The notes under the pieces were generated by a model. The model saw nothing but the letters and a program-made list of their open reading frames with translations. It did no database searches and had not been told where the DNA came from. From Salivita marina (GTDB lineage: Bacteria; Pseudomonadota; Gammaproteobacteria; Pseudomonadales; Azotimanducaceae), in assembly GCA_038144425.1 (NCBI GenBank), contig JAYQNS010000003.1, positions 62,001 through 126,000 on the forward strand: a stretch of 64,000 nucleotides of DNA, in the 5' to 3' direction. The stretch's first letter is position 1. Each line of letters starts with the position of its first letter. The position numbers and the translations under genes are program-made. Of the stretch, positions 1 to 8,451 are shown piece by piece.

Positions 1-1232
1 GTGTGCACGAAGACCCCGAATGGCTCCTCGCCCACATGGACGATTTCGGCACGGACCGCTGCGAGAACCACTTCAACGTGGGCTGGGCCTGGGCCCTGGA
101 TGCCCCCTTCCAATGGATGAAGCAGGTGGCTTCCCACTTCGGCGGTACCCGCAACGCCTTAGCCGTTTCCTGGCCCCGGGGGTATGGAGGCTCGAGGCGG
201 ATTACGGAGCCAGTTCCATCACGTCATCGACATCTATCCCACCATCCTCGAGGTCACGGGCCTGTCGGCCCCCGAGGCGGTGAACGGAATTGCGCAGGCG
301 CCGATCCATGGTGTGAGCATGGCTTACAGCTTTGATGCGCCGGAGGCGCCAAGCCGCCATCGCACCCAGTATTTCGAGATCCTCGGGAATCGGGCCATCG
401 TAGAGGATGGGTGGATGGCTTCCTGCTTCCACGGACGCCTGCCCTGGATCCGTTTCGCAGGCTTCGAGTTCGACGGAGAGCAGGAACGCTGGGAGCTTTA
501 TCACATCGCCGAGGACTTCTCCCAGAGCGAGGACCTGGCCGAGCGCTATCCGGAACGGCTTGAGGCGCTTAAGGCCCGCTTTGAGGAGGAGGCTGCGCGC
601 TATGGCGTCTATCCCTTGCGAGATGCGTCGGCTCGCCGCGGAGGTGCCTACAGCGTCCCCCATGCCTTGGAGGCATCGCAAGATGCGCTACGGGCCGGCC
701 CACGTGCGCATGCCTGAACACAGCATCATCAGCCTGAAAAACACCTCCTATGGCATCACGGCGGAGATCGAGACGCCGGAGGCGCCGGCGGGGTGTTGGC
801 CTGCCAGGGGCAACATGGCGGGGTGGGCGCTCTACATCGATGAGGAGCACCGCCCAAGCTTCGTTTACAACTGGTTTGGCCACGAGTTCACGACCCTGAA
901 GGGATCGCCCTTGGGCGCAGGGGAGCAGGTTCTGGAAGTGCACTACGCTCACGACGGCGGTTTTGCCGCCGGGGGGAGGCGACCCTCTCCGTCAACGGGG
1001 CGGCGGTCGCGGCAGAGCGCATCCCCCGCACGGTGGGGGTTATCTTCTCCATGAGCGGAGAAACCTTCGACGTGGGGCGGGATACGGGAAGCCCCGTGGG
1101 GCCTATCCCCACGACTTCCCCTTTAACGGCCGCATCGATGGCATCACCTTGGAGCGCCTCGAGGAGCCCGACGCTGCAGTTAAGGCGGAAGAGCGGAAGC
1201 GGGCCTTTGCCGCCAGCTTGAGCGCACAGTGA
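1..1232 (+). pseudogene. Arylsulfatase (type I sulfatase family), C-terminal part, broken by frameshifts
   Basis: The reading enters from the left edge in frame 3 with text typical of the second half of large arylsulfatases (NHFNVGWAWALD, QVASHFGGTRN). It moves to frame 1 near 176-184 (QFHHVIDIYPTILEVTGL, QYFEILGNRAI, WELYHIAEDFSQ), to frame 2 near 645-675 (SIISLKNTSYGITAE), to frame 1 near 965 (ATLSVNGAAVAAERI) and to frame 3 near 1100 (HDFPFNGRIDGITLER), ending at TGA 1230-1232. Stitched together these pieces give a continuous family-like C-terminus with no internal stop. The switch near 180 lies in a run of six G and fits one extra G; the one near 965 also falls in a G run. The catalytic formylglycine Cys region lies upstream, outside the window. 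Whether this is a true pseudogene or sequencing error cannot be told from the bases. Overlaps the next gene. Confidence 0.8.
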
Positions 1233-2514
1233 GCACGCCTCCGGCCATCAGCGACGGCCAGCGTCGCTATACGCTCTTCATGCTCGTGGTGGTGTTCACC
1301 TCGAGCCACGTGGACCGGCAATCATGGGGATTCTGGGCCAGCCCATCAAAGAATCCCTCATGATCAGCGATACGCAGCTCGGGCTCCTGTCCGGGATCAT
1401 GTTCGCCCTGTTCTACGCCACCCTCGGCATGCCCATGGCCATGTGGGCCGATCGGAAACAATCGGCGAAACCTCATCGCCTTTTCCGTTTCCTTTGGTCC
1501 CTCATGACGGCGCTCTGCGGCATGGCGAGCAATTTCCTTCAGCTTCTGCTGCTGCGCATTGGGGTGGGGGTCGGGGAGGCGGGGTCGAATCCACCGTCCC
1601 ATTCCATGATCGCCGATCTTTATCCACCGGAGCGCCGCGCCACGGCCATGGCGATCTTCGGCACTGGGGGTGAACTGGGGCATCCTCCTCGGCTTTCTCG
1701 TGGGGGGCTGGGTTAACGAGTTCTTCGGATGGCGCGCCGCCTTTCTGATCGTGGGCGTACCCGGCATCGCGCTGGCGCTTTTGGTCCGCTTTCACGGTCC
1801 CGGAGCCGCCCCGGGGATGGCCGCGACAGCCTCGGCGAGACCCGCTCCCGTCCGCAGCGCTTCCTCAGGCCCCACCGTTCAGGGAGGTGGTGCGCTTTAT
1901 GGCGGGCCAGGGGATCCTTCGGCACCTCATTTTTGCAGCGCCCTCGTGGCCTTTGCGGGCTACGCCGCCGTGATCTGGGTGCCCGTATACCTGGTGCGCA
2001 TCCACGGCCTGGGCACGGGCATGGTGGGGACCTATCTCGCCCTGATCGTGGGCTTTGGAGGCGCCGCGGGCATTCTCCTGGCAGGGCGGTTGGCTGATCG
2101 CCTGTCAGCCACGCGCGGGGCCCAGTGGCTCCCCCTGGATCGTCGCCCTGGCGAATCTTATCGAGCTTGCCCCTCCTGCTGTGGACCTTTCTGGCCCCCA
2201 CGGCGCAGGGGCGCTCTGGGCTTTGCCGTGCCGGCCATGCTGGCGACGGTGTACGTGGCCCCAAGCTTTGCGCTGATTCAAAACGAGGTGCCCGTGCCCA
2301 TGCGGGCCGTGGCCGCCGCCATCAACCTCTTCATCACCAATATCATCGGGCTGGGGCTAGGCCCCTTCAGCGTGGGCTTCTTTAGCGACATCTTCGCCCC
2401 TGGGCCGGGGAGGAGAGCCTTCGCTATGGGCTCATGGTGACCGGTGTGGCTCTGCTTTGGGGCGTGGGGCACTATCTGCGTTGTGGCGTTTTGCCATTTG
2501 CGCTGCGGGGTTGA
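1229..2514 (+). pseudogene. Major facilitator superfamily transporter, multiply frameshifted
   Basis: A GTG at 1229 overlapping the sulfatase TGA could start this gene. The pieces, in order, are MLVVVFTSSHVDRQ (frame 2), then from about 1324 MGILGQPIKESLMISDTQLG and the first transmembrane helices (frame 1), GNNRRNLIAFSVS (frame 2), MTALCGMASNFLQLLLLRIG with the MFS-like GVGVGEAGSNPPSHSMIADL (frame 1), and WGILLGFLVGGWVNEFFGWR (frame 2 from 1670). Further pieces run to QNEVPVPMRAVAAAINLFIT, and a last switch near 2410 leads to TGA 2512-2514. At least seven frame changes are needed, while the helices and the loop 2-3 region are otherwise preserved. The order fits a 12-helix sugar-phosphate or spinster-type importer of about 425 residues. 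Next to a sulfatase it may import the desulfated product; that is inference. As written the gene cannot make the protein. Confidence 0.75.
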
Positions 2515-2629
2515 AACCCTGAACGCTCAAACGCCGAGCTGCGGCTGGGGCCGTAACGCACTACTGTCCTCAACGGGCCTACGTGGTCTGTAAGCCACGC
2601 TCGTTCGTGAATCTAACAGGAGGCTCGTA

Positions 2630-3046
2630 ATGACCCACGGAAGCGCTGTCCCTTGCATCGCTCCGGATGGCTCAGACTTTGGCCCCAACGCTTTGCCGAT
2701 GACAGTTGGCGTCCCGCCGAAACCTTTCGCCTTGCTCCGGGACCGGAGGCGCCGGTCCATTACTGTCCCGATCTCGCCACCGCGGTCAACGGCCCATCGA
2801 CATGGTCGGTGACGAGCCATGCGGCTGCCGCCTGATCAAGGAGGTGGATAGCGCGAACCACCAGGTCTCAGGCCTCTTCAGAGAGAGGTTCCGGGGGGCG
2901 GCATTGCCATCGTTGACCCCTACACCACGCAGGATGGGGGAGCTGGTTTCCCGAGGCCAAAGCTTTATTATCCCAACATGGTTTCGATGAGCCGCGCAAA
3001 CCCCCACGAGCGTCTCATTCACATGCGGGCAAGCCGTGGCGCCTGA
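2630..3046 (+). pseudogene. Unrecognised small gene with a strong ribosome binding site, frameshifted
   Basis: AGGAGG at 2618-2623 lies six bases before ATG 2630. Readable text changes frame: MTHGSAVP (frame 2), FADDSWRPAETFRLAPGPEA and VHYCPDLATAVNG (frame 1), PIDMVGDEPCGCRLIKEVD (frame 3), then GGGIAIVDPYTTQDGG and FPRPKLYYPNMVSM in frame 2, ending at TGA 3044-3046. Together this is about 138 codons of ordinary-looking protein, with two Cys in a CGC motif and a Gly-rich turn. I do not recognise the family. The same style of single-base frame changes occurs in the two genes to the left. The stretch 3047-3121 after it holds nothing I can assign. Confidence 0.4.
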
Positions 3047-3121
3047 CCGTCGCGCCGCGAAACCTGGCGGATCCGTTTGAGCCTCCTGATTCGGCTAAGC
3101 CGGGCCGCAGACATCCTCGAC

Positions 3122-3199
3122 AGTCGAACCTCGCAGGCGCGCATAGTGCGCCTCACCGAGTTTGAAGTCCGGGACGGCCACCGGGCCGCATGCGCTTCC
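3122..3199 (-). tRNA. selC: selC-like selenocysteine tRNA, intact to the end of the T-loop, 3' end not recognisable
   Basis: Read on the minus strand, GGAAGCGC (3199-3192) would be the 8-base acceptor 5' strand. A 6-bp D-stem GCGGCC/GGCCGT closes a 4-base CGGT loop (3189-3174), the special D-arm of bacterial tRNA-Sec. The anticodon arm is CCGGA-CTTCAAA-CTCGG with anticodon TCA at 3165-3163; two of its five pairs are weak (G-T, A-C). A long variable arm AGGCGC-ACTATGC-GCGCCT follows (3153-3135), then CGAGG and the T-loop TTCGACT (3128-3122). After 3122 the expected CCTCG and GCGCTTCC are missing and no match to the acceptor is nearby. It lies just downstream of selA-selB-aldolase in the same direction, as selC often does. 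The 3' third looks lost, replaced or mis-sequenced. Confidence 0.5.
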
Positions 3200-3218
3200 G
3201 TAGGAGAGTCTAGCAAGA

Positions 3219-3235
3219 GCCCGGGGCCTTCGGGC
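3219..3235 (-). terminator. Possible weak terminator hairpin after the aldolase gene
   Basis: On the minus strand GCCCG, a 7-base loop and CGGGC are followed by TCTTGCT, 13 bases after the aldolase stop codon and just before the selC-like tRNA. The stem is only 5 bp and the T-tract is poor, so it may instead be a processing hairpin. Confidence 0.25.
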
Positions 3236-3247
3236 CGTTATTCGCGC

Positions 3248-4290
3248 CTAGGCTGATTGCGCGGCAAGGGCGAGGAAGGCGTCAACCTCCTCGGTTGCCG
3301 TAGCGTAGTGGGTCACCAGGCGTACTCGGGTTTCGGAGGGGAAAGCCCCGGCGCGTGCCAGGGGTAGAAGGTTGCACCGGCCGCTCGCAAGGCCTCTTGC
3401 AGGGGGAGGGGGAGGTGCACGAATACTTCGTTGGCCTCCGTTGGTGCGACTAAGGTGACGCCGGGGAGGCCCGCTAGGCCTTCGCTGAGGCGCCGCGCAT
3501 GGGCATTGGCTTGGGCCGCAAGGCGAAGCCAAAGCTCATCATCGAGGTAGGCCAGCATTTGAGCGGCCAGATAGCGCTGCTTGGACCAGAGATGGCCCGC
3601 GCGCTTTTGCCGAGGCGCTAGGCCCTCGGCTAGAGCATCGTCGAAAACCAGCAGAAGCTCCGCGGCCAGGGCGCCATTTTTCGTAGCGCCGAAGCTCAGC
3701 AGATCGATCCCTGCCTTCCAGCTAAGTTCTGCGGCGCTGGCACCGCTGCTGATGACCGCATTGGCGAAGCGCGCACCATCCATATGGACCTTCAGCCCCT
3801 GGCTCCGGGCCCAGGCCGTGAGGGTCACGATCTCTTCTCTTGTGTAGACCGTCCCGAGCTCCGTAGCTTGCGTTAGAGAAAGGACGGTCCGGGGCATGAC
3901 GTGGGGCGGCAGGGGCGGGTGGGCGTCGATGGCGGCCTGGAGTCCTTCGACCGTGAGCTTTCCCTGTGCCCCGGGTATCCCGGCGAGCTTGGCGCCGCCG
4001 GTGTAGAACTCGGGCGCGCCACCTTCCTCAAGGGTGATATGGCTCGCTTCATGGCAGAGCACCTGGCCGTAGGGCGGGCTCGCTAGGGAAAGGGCGATTC
4101 CGTTGGCTGCTGATCCCGTGGCCAGCAGCGCGAAGTGGCAGGGACGCTCGAAGACCTCTGTCAGCCGGTCCCTGAGGCCAGCCGTGAGGTCATCACTGCC
4201 GTAGGCCGGTGCGGGTCCGTTGTTGGCCGCCCCTAGGGCGGCGAGGATCTCGGGTGCAATCGGCGCGGTGTTGTCGGAGGCGAAGTTCAC
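3248..4290 (-). CDS. ltaE: Low-specificity threonine aldolase / beta-eliminating lyase family, with a C-terminal frameshift
   Basis: PLP enzyme expected to split L-threonine or allo-threonine into glycine and acetaldehyde in the cytoplasm. Fold-type I features are visible: the N-terminal FASDNTAPIAPEI, HEASH near residue 80, HMDGARF near 169-175 and the Schiff-base lysine in SFGATKNG (Lys204). The start is GTG 4290, which overlaps the selB stop as GTGA, so translation is probably coupled. The frame closes early (TGA at 3313-3315) after FYPWHAPG, but another frame carries the natural ending SETRVRLVTHYATA... to TAG 3248-3250. One base is therefore missing or extra near 3355-3365, inside a GC run. 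With it corrected the protein is about 347 residues, normal for the family. The family also contains other beta-lyases, so the true substrate is open. Its place inside a selenocysteine operon is unusual. Confidence 0.8.
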
Positions 4291-6158
4291 GGCAGGGCTC
4301 CCAGGAAGATTCGTTGGTTCCCACGGCGGCGGGTGAGGCCGGCGCGGTCAAAATACTCCAGCACGTCGATAGCGGTGTTTCGTCCGATGGCGGCGGCATC
4401 ACGAAAGGCGCGGGCATCAAAGCCTTCCGGAGCCTCGGCGGCGAGGGTGCGAAGGGCCTCCTCAAGGGCGGCGAGGCCCTCAGGAAGCAGGAAGCGGTTC
4501 TTTGAAACCTGAAGCAGGCGTCCGCCGTGGTGCCAGCGCAGGCACTGCTCATAGAAGGCTTTGGGGTTGAGGTCCTGAGCCTTGGCGATGTCGTTAATGG
4601 TGGGCGGCTGCTTGGGGGTTTCCGCGAAGTGGTGGGCAAGCCGGTCCCAGGCAGCGACATCGGCGGGATCCAAGGTGGGATGGTGGGTCGGTTGGCGATA
4701 GCGATTGCGATCCAGGACGAGCTGGCCATCATCCAGCAGAGCCCTTAGGGCTGCCTGCAGGGCGCCCCGGGGCGGGCGCTCGAGAGCCCGGGCGAGTTCA
4801 TCAAGGCGCAGTCCCAGTTGCTCTGGCTTGGCCTGGTGATGCGCCTCGATGAGTCCGTCGATTCGCCGCTTGAAGGCCGTCCAGTGGTTCCGATCTCTCA
4901 GGGCGTTAGGGAGACCCTCCGCCTCCGGAAGGGCGCTTTGAAGCTGGTCTTCCGGTCGGTTAAGGCGCGCGCTCCAGGGTGCAAGGTTCAGTTCTAGGGG
5001 AGCCGCGGCCAGAGTGACGCGAAGGGCTTCCTCCCAGGCACCGCGGTGCAGGGCCGCAAGCCCTTGAAGCCGTAGCGGGCTCCACCGCCCCCGGGAGGGC
5101 GGAAGGGGATCCAGGACCGTGGCCGCCGCGAGAAGACGATCGCCGCGGTCATCGCGGAGCAGAAGCCGGTCGCCATGGCAGGCCATGAGCGGAACTTCGC
5201 AGCGGAGGGTCGCTCCCTCTTGTCCCAGGGCGTCCAAAAGGCGCGGCTCTCGCTGGAGGCGTCCGAGGGTGTGAGTGGTTCCGTGATGGACGTGCACGCC
5301 CAGCTGGCTTTGAGGGGGCGGCGCGTCGAACCACTCTAGCGCCAGTTCTAGCCGACGGCTGACGGGATGGCTTTCCTGAGCCGCCAGCCAGCACCCTCGC
5401 TTGATATCCGAGGTCGCGAGGCCCGGGAGGCGCAGGGCTACCCGGTCCCCGGCGGACGCCTGCGTAACTTCTTGATCATTAGCTCGGAGGCTGGCCACGG
5501 TGGTCGCACGGCCTTCGGGCAAAAGCCACAGCGAATCACCGGCATGAAGCGTTCCCGTGAAGAGGAGCCCGGTCGTGATGGTTCCCGCCCCGGGCAGGCT
5601 GAAGGCGCGATCGAGGGCGATGCGCACCGGCTGCGCCCTGCGGCCACCGTCCTTGGCGAGGCCCGCAGCTGTCGTTTCCAGGGCCTTCCAGAGGGCCTCG
5701 AGGCTCGCGGGGTCGTGAATGCTGGTGGGGACCACGGTGGCAGAAGAAAAGCCATAGCGTTCCAGGAGCGCTTCAAGGGCCGCTCCCGCGGCCTGCTGCT
5801 GCGCTTCGCTGGCGAGGTCGCAGCGCGTCAGGGCCACCACGAGGCCAGTAAAGGCAAAGCCCTGGAGACATCGTAGGTGAGCTTCCGTCTGGGGCTTGGG
5901 CCCCTCATCGGCAGCAACGGCAAGGAGGGCGAGGCGCGCCGCGGCGAGGCCCGCCAAGCTGGTCGCCATGAAGCGCTCATGCCCCGGCACGTCAACAAAT
6001 CCCCAGCGCGTATCGCCCCGGTTCCCGTAAGCATAGCCCAGCTCAATGGTGAGCCCCCGACGCTGCTCCTCCGAGAGGCGATCCGTCTCTACTCCCGTGA
6101 GCGCGCGCACCAGAGCCGTCTTACCGTGATCAACGTGTCCTGCGGTGGCAATGATCAT
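4287..6158 (-). CDS. selB: Selenocysteine-specific elongation factor SelB
   Basis: GTPase that carries Sec-tRNA(Sec) to UGA codons marked by a SECIS hairpin. ATG 6158 is chosen because the family sequence begins there (MIIATAGHVDHGKTAL); the frame is open further upstream but reads like the shadow of selA. G-motifs: GHVDHGKT 7-14, DVPGHE 56-61 and TRCD 111-114, where most translational GTPases have NKxD and other SelB proteins have TKxD. Domains II and III follow, then a run of winged-helix domains in the C-terminal third (about 400-623) that bind the SECIS RNA. The length, 623 residues, is normal. Its ATG overlaps the selA stop (ATGA), and its own stop overlaps the aldolase GTG, so the three genes form one tightly coupled leftward operon. 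Confidence 0.93.
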   Translation of the reverse strand: MIIATAGHVDHGKTALVRALTGVETDRLSEEQRRGLTIELGYAYGNRGDTRWGFVDVPGHERFMATSLAGLAAARLALLAVAADEGPKPQTEAHLRCLQGFAFTGLVVALTRCDLASEAQQQAAGAALEALLERYGFSSATVVPTSIHDPASLEALWKALETTAAGLAKDGGRRAQPVRIALDRAFSLPGAGTITTGLLFTGTLHAGDSLWLLPEGRATTVASLRANDQEVTQASAGDRVALRLPGLATSDIKRGCWLAAQESHPVSRRLELALEWFDAPPPQSQLGVHVHHGTTHTLGRLQREPRLLDALGQEGATLRCEVPLMACHGDRLLLRDDRGDRLLAAATVLDPLPPSRGRWSPLRLQGLAALHRGAWEEALRVTLAAAPLELNLAPWSARLNRPEDQLQSALPEAEGLPNALRDRNHWTAFKRRIDGLIEAHHQAKPEQLGLRLDELARALERPPRGALQAALRALLDDGQLVLDRNRYRQPTHHPTLDPADVAAWDRLAHHFAETPKQPPTINDIAKAQDLNPKAFYEQCLRWHHGGRLLQVSKNRFLLPEGLAALEEALRTLAAEAPEGFDARAFRDAAAIGRNTAIDVLEYFDRAGLTRRRGNQRIFLGALP

Positions 6159-7585
6159 GGCGCGAGGGGGTGGTCTCCCAGGGCCGCGAGCAAGCTTTCG
6201 GCGTCGGCGAGGGTGCGCACATCGAGGACGAAGGCGTCCTGGGTGATGCGCCCGAGCACAGGCGTGGGGAGGGCCCGCAAGGTTTGGGCGAGGTGCTCGA
6301 GGGCACGACCCTTGGCCCCGCGGGGGGTGAGCGCCAGGCCTGCGCTCGGCAAGCGGGTGGTGGGCTGGGCACCACTGCCAATTTGGCTTTCTAGGGGCAC
6401 CGCTTCTACGGACCAATCATCGCCTAGGCGAGCCTTCACTATCGGTGCCAGAGCTTCCGCTAGGCGCCGAATCTCGGCCTGTGGCCGCAAGAGCTGGGCT
6501 AGGGTCGGGAGCTGGGTTTGGGGGTCCGGCTGGTCCCAGGCGAGGAGCGTGGCGCGAAGCGCCGCCAGGCGGACCTTGTCGACGCGAAGGGCGCGATAGA
6601 GCGGATTGGCTCGCACAGCGGCGATCGCGTCCTTGGTGCCAACGATCAGCCCGGCCTGGGGGCCCCCAAGCAGCTTATCGGCGGAGAAGGTCACAAGGTC
6701 GACGCCGGCGGCAATGGCCTCCTGGGGCTGGGGCTCGGCGGGCAGGCCATAGCGCCGAAGATCGACGAGGCTGCCCGCGCCCAGATCAAAGGCCGTGGCC
6801 ACGCCATGGTGCTTCCCAAGGGCAGCGAGGGTTTTGAGAGAGACCTCGCTGGTGTAACCCTCGATGGCGTAGTTGCTCGGGTGTACTTTCATCATGAGCC
6901 CGGCGTTCGGTCCGAGAGCCTGGGCGTAGTCCCCTTCGTGGGTTCGGTTGGTGGTCCCCACCTCTCGGAGCGTTGCGCCGGCCCGCGTCATGATGTCCGG
7001 GATGCGAAAGCTGCCGCCAATTTCAACGAGCTCGCCTCGGGAGACCAGAACCTCCTTTCCCAGCCCGTAGGTGTTCAGGACCAGCAATACGGCGGCCGCG
7101 TTGTTGTTGACGACGGCGGCGGCTTCAGCGCCGGTGAGGGCGCAAAGGAGGGCTTCCGCAGCCTGATCCCGCTGGCCTCGACGCCCCGTGGAAAGATCGA
7201 GTTCGAGGTCCACGGCGCCCGCGGCGGCCACCATAGCTTCCCGGGCCCCGGAGCTCAGGGCGGCGCGCCCGAGGTTGGTGTGGAGGAGGGTGCCGGTGAG
7301 ATTCAGTACGGGCCGGGGGCCCCGAGGGAATTGTCCTTCCAGCGCCGCCTCCGCAGCGGTGAGGAGCGCTTCGACCTTGGGGGTGGGGCTACCCTGGGCC
7401 ATAGCGCTTCGCGCCTTCTTCAAGGCCTCGCGCAGAGCTGTGGTGGTCAGGGATCGACCCCAACGGCGCTGCAACTCCATGGCAAAAGGCTGTTCGAGGA
7501 GCACGGCGACGCTGGGAAGGTCCTGATAGGCTGGAGAGGCTTGGGACATGGCGAGCTCGGCAACGGTTTTGAAGAGGCTACCCAC
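6155..7585 (-). CDS. selA: L-seryl-tRNA(Sec) selenium transferase SelA
   Basis: PLP enzyme converting seryl-tRNA(Sec) to selenocysteinyl-tRNA(Sec) with selenophosphate as donor; it forms a large ring oligomer. Family marks: LPSV near the N-terminus, NLTGTLLHTNLGRA near 95-108, AAAVVNNNAAAVLL near 155-168, a TTNRTHEGDY turn near 211 and the PLP lysine in FSADKLLGGPQAG (Lys304 from the GTG start). The first start is GTG 7585. An internal ATG at 7549 (MSQASPAYQDLPSV) fits the family length better, and neither has a clear Shine-Dalgarno. It is the first gene of selA-selB-aldolase(-selC). Only 32 bases separate it from the divergent FkbM gene, so both promoters must overlap or lie inside coding sequence. 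No SelD gene is in the window. Confidence 0.93.
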   Translation of the reverse strand: MGSLFKTVAELAMSQASPAYQDLPSVAVLLEQPFAMELQRRWGRSLTTTALREALKKARSAMAQGSPTPKVEALLTAAEAALEGQFPRGPRPVLNLTGTLLHTNLGRAALSSGAREAMVAAAGAVDLELDLSTGRRGQRDQAAEALLCALTGAEAAAVVNNNAAAVLLVLNTYGLGKEVLVSRGELVEIGGSFRIPDIMTRAGATLREVGTTNRTHEGDYAQALGPNAGLMMKVHPSNYAIEGYTSEVSLKTLAALGKHHGVATAFDLGAGSLVDLRRYGLPAEPQPQEAIAAGVDLVTFSADKLLGGPQAGLIVGTKDAIAAVRANPLYRALRVDKVRLAALRATLLAWDQPDPQTQLPTLAQLLRPQAEIRRLAEALAPIVKARLGDDWSVEAVPLESQIGSGAQPTTRLPSAGLALTPRGAKGRALEHLAQTLRALPTPVLGRITQDAFVLDVRTLADAESLLAALGDHPLAP

Positions 7586-7617
7586 CCTGCTGGGGAGGGT
7601 CTAGGGGGCACGCAGCA

Positions 7618-8376
7618 GTGGAATGGGAAAGCTTTAGCGCGCCCGGGGGTGGGGAAGGGCCGCGGGCCTTTGCGCTTCATCCCCCGGGGGAACTGGTGAG
7701 CGATTTGTTGCGCCGGGATCGCGCCTGGGAAGGAGTAGAAAGCGCGCTTCTACGCGCAGCCCTCCGCCCCGGTTCCGTGGTGGTGGACGCCGGTGCGAAT
7801 CTTGGCTGGCATGCGGTCTGGGCGGCCCTTGCCGTTGGCGCCGAGGGGCGCGTCTACGCGTTCGAGCCCGACCCACGAAATATGCCGCTGCTGCGAGCGA
7901 ACGGCGCGGGGCTCCCCCAGCTTCGCGCGCTGGGCGCCGCTCTCGGGGAGGCGAGGGGCGAGGTGGCCTTTCGGCGCCATGGGGATAACCAGGGGGATTC
8001 GGCGCGGGTTCGCACGGACCCGAGCTTCACCGCCCCCTGCTGGCCCGGGGATGCGCTGGCCCTTTCGCGCCTCGATTTTCTAAAGATTGATACCCAGGGC
8101 AGCGAACTGCGAATTCTCCAGGGTTTTGCAAAAACCCTTGCGCGTCACCGAGAGGCTCGATTGATCGTGGAGCTGTGGCCCGCAGGTCTTGAGCGGCTTG
8201 GGGACTCCCTAGAGGCGCTCATCGCCGAGCTCTGGGGCCTTGAACGTCCCCTTTACCTTATCGACCACGAGGGGGGTGGGCTCACAGCGCTTACTGCGCC
8301 CGCGCTCGCAGCCCTGGCCGCGTCCTTGGCTCGCTCGGGTGGCTTCTCCCAGCTGTGGTTGGGCGCTCCCCCTTGA
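7618..8376 (+). CDS. FkbM-family SAM-dependent methyltransferase
   Basis: The protein carries the class I methyltransferase core of the FkbM family: motif I VVVDAGANLGWH (residues 55-65), acidic motif FEPDP (82-86) and the family-typical FLKIDTQGSE (154-163). Members methylate sugars or polyketide oxygens; the substrate here cannot be told. It has 252 residues, no signal peptide and no membrane helix. GTG 7618 is the first start after the divergent selA gene, and no strong ribosome binding site is visible. It stands alone between selA and a stress-protein gene, with no glycan cluster beside it. Its stop codon lies inside the 5' arm of a strong hairpin. Confidence 0.8.
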   Translation: MEWESFSAPGGGEGPRAFALHPPGELVSDLLRRDRAWEGVESALLRAALRPGSVVVDAGANLGWHAVWAALAVGAEGRVYAFEPDPRNMPLLRANGAGLPQLRALGAALGEARGEVAFRRHGDNQGDSARVRTDPSFTAPCWPGDALALSRLDFLKIDTQGSELRILQGFAKTLARHREARLIVELWPAGLERLGDSLEALIAELWGLERPLYLIDHEGGGLTALTAPALAALAASLARSGGFSQLWLGAPP

Positions 8377-8396
8377 TCCAGGTCATGGATCAAGGG
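8370..8396 (+). terminator. Perfect 11-bp hairpin across the FkbM gene stop
   Basis: CCCTTGATCCA (8370-8380), a 5-base loop and TGGATCAAGGG (8386-8396) form a perfect stem. The TGA of the FkbM gene (8374-8376) sits in the left arm. There is no T-tract after it, so it may protect the 3' end or pause polymerase rather than be a classic terminator. Confidence 0.55.
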
Positions 8397-8451
8397 CAGT
8401 CCAAAGCGCCTAATAGGGCCGCAAGCCAGCGAAACCTCGGAAGGGGACAGC

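Noticed and set aside
2639..2646. GGAAGCGC on the plus strand, equal to the complement of the missing selC acceptor 3' strand
   Set aside because: Flanking bases give no T-stem or CCA, so an 8-base chance match is the simpler reading.
4287..6416. A longer SelB with 86 extra N-terminal residues
   Set aside because: The extra part is Pro/Arg/His-rich shadow of selA, and the GTPase domain normally begins at the chosen ATG.
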